A stretch of DNA of 41,614 bases from Anaerolineae bacterium CG2_30_57_67. GTDB lineage: Bacteria; Chloroflexota; Anaerolineae; Anaerolineales; Villigracilaceae. Position 1 is the first letter of the stretch; every line of letters starts with the position of its first letter. A program made the translations under genes and the position numbers. Under the pieces are notes generated by a model. The model was not told the DNA's origin and did no database searches. It saw nothing but the letters and a program-made list of their open reading frames with translations. The DNA is taken from assembly GCA_001872455.1 (NCBI GenBank), contig MNXJ01000016.1, positions 1 through 41,614 on the forward strand, read 5' to 3'. Shown in pieces: positions 34,578 to 41,404 of the stretch.

Positions 34578-35591
34578 TTACTGTTTGCGACCAACTGACG
34601 ACGGGTTACTTGCCACTGTATTTCTTCGGTCTGCAATCCAAATGCCAATGGCAATCAGCCCAGCGATGGCGAAGGCCACCAGGTATTCGATCAATGGAAT
34701 GCGGATGATTTCGTTCAATTGGCCCCAGCCGCGGCTACTGTAAATGGTCAGTACGGCGGCGATGTAGCCCAGGCCGACCAGCCAGCGGGTCAGTCTGCTC
34801 CAGCCCAGGCCGTGCATCTGCGAGATGACGAACATACCGCCAAATCCGAAGGCAAACATCGGCCAAATGCCGTTGCCCTGCGAGACGGCGACAAGTGTGC
34901 CGTGGAAAAGGACGGTCACTTCCTGAAACACCGTCCAGGCTTTATTGACGTGGATGCGCGTCAGAAACAGACTGCCTTGCAGCATCAGCAAAAACATGTA
35001 AAAGAAACCGACCAAATGGCCGAAAGGATTGACCATCGGATGAAACCAGAAGGTGTAGACCACGGCCCAGGCAAACAGGTAGCCGTGATATTTGCGGGCA
35101 AAGTCCATCACCCGTTTGGAGAGCGGCGCTTTGGCGCCGAAGAACATGCCGCGCCGTTTATTTTCCATGATGAGAATGACGCACAGCATCAAAATCACCG
35201 AGCCTTGCGAACTCCAGACCGGGGTATCCTGCGCCAGCCCGTCGTACCACAGATGACTTTGGACAAAGTGCAAAAGGATAAATCCGGCATTCACGCCCAG
35301 CGCCCAAAGATTGACCGGGTGCAGGCCGGTGGCATATTTTTGCACGCGGGTTTGGGCGTAATAAATCAGACTCCACAGCGCAATCTGATGCAGGGCGTAA
35401 AAACTCCAGGCGGTCAAATGCGTCATAAAAGTTGGGTTGGGCAGTTTCCAGTAGTACCACAGCGCGCCCTGGTCGGGCAGTAGCGGTACGGCATTCAACC
35501 GTTCACCGGCCAGCCAAATCAGCGCGGTGAAAGCCAGTGAGAAGGCAATTCCGCCCCACAGGGCAATTTGTAAAGAACGGGGATTTTCCAT
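34578..35591 (-). CDS. Polytopic membrane protein of unknown function in the light-response operon
   Basis: A 337-aa protein with about nine hydrophobic helices. Histidines occur in or next to the membrane segments (…FYALHQIALW, FILLHFVQSHLW, FWFHPMVNPFGHLVG), a pattern that could bind heme or quinones, but no known family is recognised. It follows the MerR-B12 gene by 16 nt, and its own reading frame is intact. Possible roles include a carotenoid-modifying or electron-transfer membrane protein; this is a guess. Confidence 0.8.
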   Translation of the reverse strand: MENPRSLQIALWGGIAFSLAFTALIWLAGERLNAVPLLPDQGALWYYWKLPNPTFMTHLTAWSFYALHQIALWSLIYYAQTRVQKYATGLHPVNLWALGVNAGFILLHFVQSHLWYDGLAQDTPVWSSQGSVILMLCVILIMENKRRGMFFGAKAPLSKRVMDFARKYHGYLFAWAVVYTFWFHPMVNPFGHLVGFFYMFLLMLQGSLFLTRIHVNKAWTVFQEVTVLFHGTLVAVSQGNGIWPMFAFGFGGMFVISQMHGLGWSRLTRWLVGLGYIAAVLTIYSSRGWGQLNEIIRIPLIEYLVAFAIAGLIAIGIWIADRRNTVASNPSSVGRKQ

Positions 35592-35607
35592 GTTTTTTCC
35601 TCTCTGG

Positions 35608-36927
35608 TTACGGCTGGACGTTTGCCATCCACGCTAATAATAAATTTGCGTCGTCGCCCATGTGCCAGCGGATGGCGGTGGCGTAGGCTTTGACGTAATC
35701 GCTGACGACTTGCTCTTGCAAATGATTAGATTGTAGCATGACGCGCAGCCAATCCATCTCGCCGTCCATGTAGTGCAGGTCGCCCAATTGTAGCGCGGCG
35801 ATGATGTTGTTGCCAAAAAATTTGTGCGCCGTGGCAAAATACTCCGGGTTGAGGCCCGTCGGCAGCAATTGTTCGTTGATGGTCGTCTCAATCAGCCCGC
35901 GCTTGAGCAGGTAAACCTTCAGCGCGGCAAAATTTTCGGTGGACGTGGGCGCAATCGGCGGGGTGACGGCGCGTTCCACCAGCAGTTCCTCCACCGTTTC
36001 CAGCGCCGATTCGAGCGTATCGCCCAGGTAAAAGCCGGGGATGCGGGATTTTAGTTCCGGCACCAGGTGAAAAATTCGTCCGCCGTAGGCGATTTTCGCG
36101 TCGCGCGCGCTGAGCATCAACGCTGCTTGCTGGAGTGTGGCGGCGGTGAAGAGTTGCTGCGCCGAGAGCAAAATCAGATGCGGCTGAATGGCGGTCAGCG
36201 TTTCCTCGAAGCGGTTGGCCGGGACGTTGGCACCCAGGTAGATGATGTTGATGCCGCGCCGCCGCAAAAAGAGCGTCAGCAGCATGCTTGTGAAGGTGTG
36301 CGATTCTTCGGCCGGGCAGCCGACGATGATGGTGGCGGTGCGCGTCGGCGTCGGCGCCGATGCGATGAGTGCGCTCAGGCGGCGCATCACCAGCCCGGAA
36401 GCGAAATGTTCCTGCTGAACGCTGGCGCGATTTTCGTACCACAGGGTGCCAATTTCGCTCACGCCGCGCGCCAGCAGCTGCGTGCAAACGGTTTCGAGCG
36501 AGTACAGGCCAAAGGCCTGATTGAGGGTTTGTTCGGCGGCGCTTTCGTTGTAGTTGAGGCAGGCCGCCAGCCATCGAGCCCGCAGTCCATCCAGACCGGT
36601 CTCTGGCGGAAAATAAATCGTTTCGGCGATGGGGGTTTGCGCGGCAGCCGTGCGGGCGGGCGTCACGATTGCGAACGGGTCGCGCCCCTGAGCGGTCACT
36701 GCCCGCCACAGGTCCACCGCGCGCGAGATACTCAATCCCTCGCGCTGACGGGCTGTCAGCCATTTGAGCGTGGTGATGTCATCATGTGAGTACAGCCGAT
36801 GACCGCCGGGGGTGCGCTGTGGGGCTGGCAGTCCGTAACGCCGCTCCCATGCGCGCAGTGTGTCTGCGCCGAGCCCGGTTTCTTGCAGGACGGCTTTCAG
36901 GTTGTAAGCAGGAGTTTGTGAAGGCAT
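35608..36927 (-). CDS. MerR-family B12-dependent photoreceptor regulator (CarH/LitR type) with C-terminal extension
   Basis: A 439-aa transcription factor. Residues 8-75 are a MerR winged-helix domain (LRAWERRYGLPAPQRTPGGH). The four-helix cap has the Wx9EH adenosyl-site motif (W163, E173, H174 in WYENRASVQQEHF). The Rossmann-type cobalamin domain follows, with His210 in ESHTFT as the probable lower axial ligand (canonical ExHxxG has Gly where Thr is here). In this family adenosylcobalamin keeps the repressor tetrameric in the dark, and light breaks the Co-C bond. Residues from about 325 on (KVYLLKRGLIE … WHMGDDANLLLAW) are extra to CarH proteins of about 285-300 aa. It is divergent from crtB, so it most likely represses both transcripts. 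Confidence 0.92.
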   Translation of the reverse strand: MPSQTPAYNLKAVLQETGLGADTLRAWERRYGLPAPQRTPGGHRLYSHDDITTLKWLTARQREGLSISRAVDLWRAVTAQGRDPFAIVTPARTAAAQTPIAETIYFPPETGLDGLRARWLAACLNYNESAAEQTLNQAFGLYSLETVCTQLLARGVSEIGTLWYENRASVQQEHFASGLVMRRLSALIASAPTPTRTATIIVGCPAEESHTFTSMLLTLFLRRRGINIIYLGANVPANRFEETLTAIQPHLILLSAQQLFTAATLQQAALMLSARDAKIAYGGRIFHLVPELKSRIPGFYLGDTLESALETVEELLVERAVTPPIAPTSTENFAALKVYLLKRGLIETTINEQLLPTGLNPEYFATAHKFFGNNIIAALQLGDLHYMDGEMDWLRVMLQSNHLQEQVVSDYVKAYATAIRWHMGDDANLLLAWMANVQP

Positions 36928-37102
36928 TTTTTTCAGGGCGAAGGAAAGGAAATGAATATCGAAGGTTTATTTTCCGGTGTCCGTGACCAAGGTCAGACTG
37001 GTGATTTTCGATAGTGAAGCCGCGGCTCTGAATTCTTTCAAAATGCGCTGTGTCGTCAGTTTGGCCGAAAGCAGCACAATCGCTTTTTGCTACTTCTTGA
37101 TT

Positions 37103-37130
37103 ATTATACGTTTTGTCAATATTTTGTAAA
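37103..37130 (-). promoter_or_regulatory. Promoter of the MerR-B12 operon
   Basis: On the minus strand: TTTACA (37130 to 37125), 16-nt spacer, TATAAT (37108 to 37103). The expected start near 37096 leaves a leader of about 170 nt. The spacer contains TTGACAA, the inverse of the TTGACAA used by the crtB promoter. Confidence 0.6.
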
Positions 37131-37159
37131 GGATTATTTAAAAATCACCCGTGAAACAC

Positions 37160-37187
37160 TTGACAAAGAGAAGCGAAACCGTAAAAT
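37160..37187 (+). promoter_or_regulatory. Promoter of crtB
   Basis: TTGACA at 37160-37165, 16-nt spacer, TAAAAT at 37182-37187; transcript start expected near 37194. The -35 matches the consensus fully. Confidence 0.65.
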
Positions 37188-37211
37188 ATTATACAATACC
37201 TAGATAATATT
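37185..37211 (+). promoter_or_regulatory. Candidate operator (8-bp inverted repeat) at the crtB start
   Basis: AATATTAT (37185-37192) and ATAATATT (37204-37211) form a perfect inverted repeat with an 11-bp spacer overlapping the -10 box and start site. It could be the MerR-B12 operator; half-site TTGACAA elements at 37113-37119 and 37160-37166 are alternative candidates. Confidence 0.4.
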
Positions 37212-37234
37212 CTCATTCATTCGCGGAGTTGGTC

Positions 37235-38176
37235 ATGCAAGCATCCTGGGAAAATCATCTACTCAATCTGGCGGGCAGCATTCCCCACCCATCCACCCGT
37301 CTCGTTTTCTCCTACTGGGCGGGCGATGTGGCGCTGGAAGAGGCCTACCGCGCCTGCGGCAAAATCGCCGCGCATCACAGCAAGTCGTTCTACCTGGTTT
37401 CTGGTCTGCTTCTCGAAGAAAAACGCTCGGCCGTGCGCGCGCTTTACGCCTTCTGCCGCACGGTGGACGATATTGTGGATGAAGGTTCGGTAGTTGGCCG
37501 CGCAGCCGAGTTGGATTACTGGCGCGGCGTTTCACAGGGGATTTTCCCGCCGCACGCGAATGACCTGGTGGCGCTGGCCTGGGCTGATGCCCGCTCACGC
37601 TATCACATTCCGCCGCGTTATACCCTGCAACTGATTGACGGTGCGGCACGCGATCTTCCGCCTGCCCGCTACAAAACCTTCGACGACCTGGCAACCTACT
37701 GCTACGGCGTCGCCTCGACGGTTAGTCTGATGAGCATGTACATCGTTGGCTTTCAATCCAACGAGGCCCTGCCCTACGCCATCAAATTGGGTGTCGCCCT
37801 GCAACTGACCAACATCCTGCGCGACGTGGGAAAAGATTTCCGCAACGGGCGCATCTATCTGCCGGAAGACGAACTCAAAATCTTCGACGTCACCGAAAAA
37901 CAACTCGCGCGCGGCGAAGTCAACGACGCCTGGCGCAACTTCATGCGTTATCAAATCGCCCGCGCCCGTGCGCTCTACGCCGAAGCCGAAAAAGGCCTGC
38001 CGTACCTCGGGCGTGATGGCCAACTCGCCATCGGCGCCGCCGCCAATTTTTACCAGGGCATCCTCGAGGCCATTGAGGCCAACGACTACGATGTCTTTTC
38101 CAAACGCGCCAGTCTCACCGCCTGGGGCAAGTTAAGTCGTATTCCCGCCTTGTGGCTGAAACTTGCCGCTCTGTAA
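37235..38176 (+). CDS. crtB: Phytoene/squalene synthase
   Basis: A 313-aa enzyme condensing two geranylgeranyl-PP (or farnesyl-PP) to phytoene (or a squalene precursor). Substrate-binding Asp-rich motifs are DDIVDE (about 84-89) and DVGKDFRNGRIYLP (about 196-209); the YxFCRxVDD region is ALYAFCRTVDD. Phytoene synthase is favoured because of the CrtI-like gene and the photoreceptor regulator. Start ATG 37235 with GGAG 7 nt upstream; an in-frame TTG at 37229 is less likely. It is divergent from the MerR-B12 operon and followed by a strong terminator. Confidence 0.93.
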   Translation: MQASWENHLLNLAGSIPHPSTRLVFSYWAGDVALEEAYRACGKIAAHHSKSFYLVSGLLLEEKRSAVRALYAFCRTVDDIVDEGSVVGRAAELDYWRGVSQGIFPPHANDLVALAWADARSRYHIPPRYTLQLIDGAARDLPPARYKTFDDLATYCYGVASTVSLMSMYIVGFQSNEALPYAIKLGVALQLTNILRDVGKDFRNGRIYLPEDELKIFDVTEKQLARGEVNDAWRNFMRYQIARARALYAEAEKGLPYLGRDGQLAIGAAANFYQGILEAIEANDYDVFSKRASLTAWGKLSRIPALWLKLAAL

Positions 38177-38206
38177 AAAGAGTGCATGGTGGTTCTCCTT
38201 TGAGTT

Positions 38207-38243
38207 GGGCGGTCCGTTGAACAACGGACCGCCCTTTCGTTTT
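38207..38243 (+). terminator. Terminator after crtB
   Basis: GGGCGGTCCGTT pairs with AACGGACCGCCC around a GAAC loop, followed by TTTCGTTTT. A strong intrinsic terminator. Confidence 0.92.
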
Positions 38244-38305
38244 ATAATTCGGCGATATTCAAGGCGCCCCCATGCCTGTATAGGTGGCCGTGGCGAAATG
38301 AGCCG

Positions 38306-38470
38306 AACGGCCAGGCCAACATCCTGCTTACTTCCAACCGCGCCCCCGCTGAGTGGCCCGATGTCTTTTGGGATCCACTCTTGGCCTCTGCCGGGCTCGA
38401 CCGTTTGCTCGACCGCGCCGAATCATTATCCTGCGAGGCGCCATCGATAGGGTGAAGATTGACACCCCGC
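38306..38470 (+). pseudogene. IstB (IS21-family) ATPase remnant
   Basis: The frame at 38306-38455 reads NGQANILLTSNRAPAEWPDV, then GLDRLLDRAE. This is the C-terminal block of IstB helper ATPases (TSNRpxxEW … DpvLAsaxLDRLLHHa). Near 38420 the match moves to another frame, which continues IIILRGAIDRVK, equivalent to IstB's inirGeSYR. Only about 55 residues remain and there is no start. It marks an old IS21-family insertion; no IstA or terminal repeats were seen. Between crtB and the lipoproteins (38177-38639) nothing else coding was recognised. Confidence 0.75.
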
Positions 38471-38521
38471 ATGGGGTCAGCCCGCTAAATAAAATGGAAA
38501 GTCTGGCGGGCTTCCCAGTAG

Positions 38522-38563
38522 AAAAAACGTCCCGAAGGTTCAAACCCCTTCGGACGTTTTTTT
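38522..38563 (+). terminator. Hairpin followed by T7
   Basis: AAAAAACGTCCCGAAGG (38522-38538) pairs, with one bulged C, with CCTTCGGACGTTTTTTT (38547-38563). It lies upstream of the lipoprotein cluster and can terminate in both directions. Confidence 0.75.
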
Positions 38564-38639
38564 ACCAAAAATTTACACCTATAAAACGCCTCGATGACAG
38601 CGCGGGCATACAATCCATTTAAACAAAAGGAGATTCGCC

Positions 38640-39677
38640 ATAAAGCGCCTGCTTACTATTTTCGTTTTTCTCGCCTTAGTCTCCCTCGCCTGCTCATTGG
38701 CCGGCGCGCCGTCAGCGCAGACTCCGCCCGTCGAAACGGCAACCCAGCCCCAAGTACAGCCCGAAGTGGCGGCGGAAGCAACCGTCAGCGACTATGTCCT
38801 CTTCTCCATCAACGTCCAGGATTTTTCCCATCCCGAACAATCCGCCGCCGCGCTGGATAAAATCATCAGCCTGCATGAAACGTATAATGTGCCAGTGGAT
38901 ATTTATCTGACCGACGTGATGGCGCAGATTTACGCCGAGCAATATCCCGCGCTGTTGGAACGGCTGAAGGCCTCGCCGGTGGTCGCTGTCTCGTATCACG
39001 TCCGCCCGCCGCGCCCGTATTACAACAACTACGACTGGCTTGGGCTGAGCGCCATGAGCGCCGACCAACTCTATGAAACCATCCTGCGCTACGAGACTCA
39101 CGCCGTTGACCCCGTGACGGGGCAAACCAGCGACGAAGCGGGCGGCTATCAATACGTCTCTTCGCTGATTGGGTATGCGCCATACGCGGGTTCGGCGCTA
39201 TCTGATGACCCGAAAATTAGCGCCGCCGCCGCGCAGGTCTTCCGCGAACTCGGCGCGCAGATGACAATCAAACATGGCAGTGTGAATAATCTTGGCGATA
39301 CAAAAAACGGTTTGCCTGTGCGCCCCGAACATTACGATTACAAGCTCTACGAGCAGGTGGGAGAAGATGCGGCGCAAGCCTTTGAAACTGCGCTAACGCA
39401 GGCGCATGATGCGCAAGGCGCGCGCGCGCCGTATTTCGTGGGCGTGAAAATGCACGATAACAATTTCTTCGCCGCCGAATCTGCCTGGCTGACGGTTTAT
39501 ATGAATGGCGGCAAACGCCCGCCTTGGAATCCCGAACTCAAAGCCGCGCTGCTCTCGCAAGCCGGGCAGGACGCGATGTGGGCGATGTACGAGCAAACGG
39601 TTATCTACGTTGCCTCACAGCAAGGGCGCATTGCGCCCGTCAATTTGCCGATGGTTTTGGATATGATTCGAAAGTAG
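38640..39677 (+). CDS. Lipoprotein 1, deacetylase-like; ATA at the start position
   Basis: The frame from 38640 encodes 345 aa beginning IKRLLTIFVFLALVSLAC, the same layout as MKRLL… in the next gene. Signal peptide and lipid-attachment Cys at about 18 are clear. The start codon, however, is ATA, placed 8 nt after AAGGAG; the first later in-frame candidate is TTG 38697, which would remove the signal peptide. The mature part has a FSINVQDFSHPE strand, SYHVRPPRPYY and an HDNN near the C-terminus: a pattern like polysaccharide deacetylase/glycosidase-fold proteins, but not a confident match. Either a rare ATA start or an inactivated/misread ATG. Confidence 0.7.
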   Translation: MKRLLTIFVFLALVSLACSLAGAPSAQTPPVETATQPQVQPEVAAEATVSDYVLFSINVQDFSHPEQSAAALDKIISLHETYNVPVDIYLTDVMAQIYAEQYPALLERLKASPVVAVSYHVRPPRPYYNNYDWLGLSAMSADQLYETILRYETHAVDPVTGQTSDEAGGYQYVSSLIGYAPYAGSALSDDPKISAAAAQVFRELGAQMTIKHGSVNNLGDTKNGLPVRPEHYDYKLYEQVGEDAAQAFETALTQAHDAQGARAPYFVGVKMHDNNFFAAESAWLTVYMNGGKRPPWNPELKAALLSQAGQDAMWAMYEQTVIYVASQQGRIAPVNLPMVLDMIRK

Positions 39678-39695
39678 CGCAAGATTTATCTTGCG
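39678..39695 (+). promoter_or_regulatory. Hairpin between lipoproteins 1 and 2
   Basis: CGCAAGAT and ATCTTGCG form a perfect 8-bp inverted repeat right after the TAG stop and just before the AGGAG of the next gene. It lacks a T-run, so it is more likely a processing or translation-control element. Confidence 0.4.
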
Positions 39696-39710
39696 AAAAA
39701 AGGAGCATAC

Positions 39711-40655
39711 ATGAAACGCCTGCTGATTCTTTTCCTCGTCCTGATGATGACTGCCGCCTGCTCGCTGACCTCTGCGACTCAGTCCCCGCTTCCCGCCGCG
39801 CCGATGCCTGTTTCCGCGCCCCCGACCTTCGCCCCCGCTGAAACGATTCCCGCCGCCGCGCCCACGGCGAGCGCCCCAACCTTGTTGTATATCTCCGGCA
39901 CAACCCACATCGAAAGCAAAACCCAAAACTGGCCGCAGGTGGACGCCTACCTTGCCTTCCTGCAACAAGTGACCGCGCTCGGCATAAAATGGTCGGTCGG
40001 CGCGGATGTGGGCTGGCTGGAAGGCGAACCGCGCGCGGCAGAGATGATTCAAAAGTCCGAAGCGATGGGCGTGCAATGGGACGTCCACACGCACAATGTG
40101 GCAGACCGCGCCAAAGCCGCAGCCCTCATCACGCAGATGGGCGGACATCCGACTTCTGTCGTTTCAGGAATGGTAGTGACCGAGTTGGACGGTCTGCGCC
40201 AGCCGCTGAGTTACCAGGGCTTTACCTGGACTCCGCAAGTCTTGTGGGGCGGCTCGTTATGCAACAAACATGCCCCCGAATGTGACGATACCGCCGCAGG
40301 CATCTGGATTCCACTCAGCGCGGAACAATACGCGACCCATGACCCAAACGGCACACTGGTGCGAGTCGGCTGTGGCACGCATAAACTGGACGATGCGCGC
40401 ACACTGGCTCAATCCATTGCCAGTGGACAGTACGCCTATCCCGTCATCAGTTTCACCATCATGGTTTCGCCGTCCAGTTTGAAATCGCTTGAACTCGGCA
40501 ACGGTTTGACGCAAAGCAGCGACGGCTTGGAACAGATTGCGGCATTCGTCCATGAGATGAACGCCTATTCCTTCGTCCGCTGGGCAACCATCGAAGAGAC
40601 CGCCCAGGCTTGGGTTCAGGCAGGCAGTGTGCCGAGTCGCATCGAGATGCCATAG
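39711..40655 (+). CDS. Lipoprotein 2, deacetylase-like
   Basis: A 314-aa secreted protein with signal peptide MKRLLILFLVLMMTAAC and a Ser/Pro/Ala-rich linker to about residue 60. The mature domain has LYISGTTHIES, IKWSVGADVGWLEG, WDVHTHNVADRA and WTPQVLWGG. The paired histidines and Asp in H-x-H loops resemble metal-dependent polysaccharide deacetylases (NodB-like fold) without a clear match. AAAGGAG precedes the ATG. It is the second of three adjacent lipoproteins with the same overall plan. Confidence 0.78.
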   Translation: MKRLLILFLVLMMTAACSLTSATQSPLPAAPMPVSAPPTFAPAETIPAAAPTASAPTLLYISGTTHIESKTQNWPQVDAYLAFLQQVTALGIKWSVGADVGWLEGEPRAAEMIQKSEAMGVQWDVHTHNVADRAKAAALITQMGGHPTSVVSGMVVTELDGLRQPLSYQGFTWTPQVLWGGSLCNKHAPECDDTAAGIWIPLSAEQYATHDPNGTLVRVGCGTHKLDDARTLAQSIASGQYAYPVISFTIMVSPSSLKSLELGNGLTQSSDGLEQIAAFVHEMNAYSFVRWATIEETAQAWVQAGSVPSRIEMP

Positions 40656-40683
40656 AAACAGATTTGGAATTCAGGAGAAAACC

Positions 40684-41361
40684 ATGAAAAAATTTTTCTG
40701 ACCACCCTGATTTTTCTTTCGCTTGGCTGCGGATTTTTCGCCGCGCCAGCGCAAACGCCCCCGGCGGAGATTCTGCCCCTCGAAACGGTATCATCCCCTT
40801 TGGGGACGACCAGCTCCCCCGTCCCGAATGAAGCAGGCAAAGCCGTTCTGCTGTTCACCATCGGGATGCACATCGAACCGATGGGCGAGACCGCGCAGGG
40901 CTATTCCAGCGGCAAAGGCGATTATCACCAACCGCAATTCTTCAGTCATCAAGTCCAGGATATTCTCGCTGTCACGCAAATTGTCGAAGCGCACGGCGGA
41001 CCGCATGACAATTCAGGCACAGTCGCCCTTCACCAGCGTTGCGATTGAGTCAGGCAACACCCTCCTCGTCGATCTCGCGGCGCGCGGACACGAACTCGCG
41101 CTGCACTTCCACGAAGACGCGCATCTCGGAAAAAACGACGGGGCGCTCCCCATCCAGCAATGGTGCGACGGCAACTTGTATCCCAATATTTTTGAAGCCG
41201 CGCAATGCGCCGGGCTGGATGTGAACAGCGATTGGAAAAATCCAAAATTGCAGGAAACGCCGCTGGAATTGACGGGCGTCAACCCATGGCGGACGGCGGA
41301 ACGGTTCATCCCCACGCGTGTGGGGAAAACGTTGGAATGGCTAATCGAAAATAGTACTTAA
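40684..41361 (+). pseudogene. Lipoprotein 3, deacetylase-like, with two frameshifts
   Basis: ATG 40684 gives only five codons before TGA. One added base in the A6-T5 run (40687-40697) restores MKKxFLTTLIFLSLGCGFF, a lipoprotein signal with Cys near 16. The frame then runs through LLFTIGMHIEPMGETAQG to IVEAHGG. One extra base (CC at 41001-41002) causes a second break, after which another frame continues RMTIQAQSPFTSVAIES … GHELALHFHEDAHLG to the stop at 41361. Restored length is about 226 aa. Motifs MHIE and HFHEDAH match the H-rich loops of the sibling gene. The AGGAG upstream of the ATG is intact. Errors or a recent pseudogene. Confidence 0.7.
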
Positions 41362-41392
41362 CTGATGTTACGCAGCAGGTGCGGAATCCGAG

Positions 41393-41404
41393 TAAAATTT
41401 GTAC
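41393..41404 (+). promoter_or_regulatory. TAAAAT box 6 nt before the transposase start
   Basis: TAAAAT (41393-41398), TTGTAC, then ATG 41405; no Shine-Dalgarno. Same architecture as uvrC and the MFS gene. Confidence 0.45.

Noticed and set aside
38536-38550. GGTTCAAACC, resembling a tRNA T-loop
   Set aside because: It is the loop and inner arm of a terminator hairpin; no acceptor stem, D-arm or anticodon arm surrounds it.
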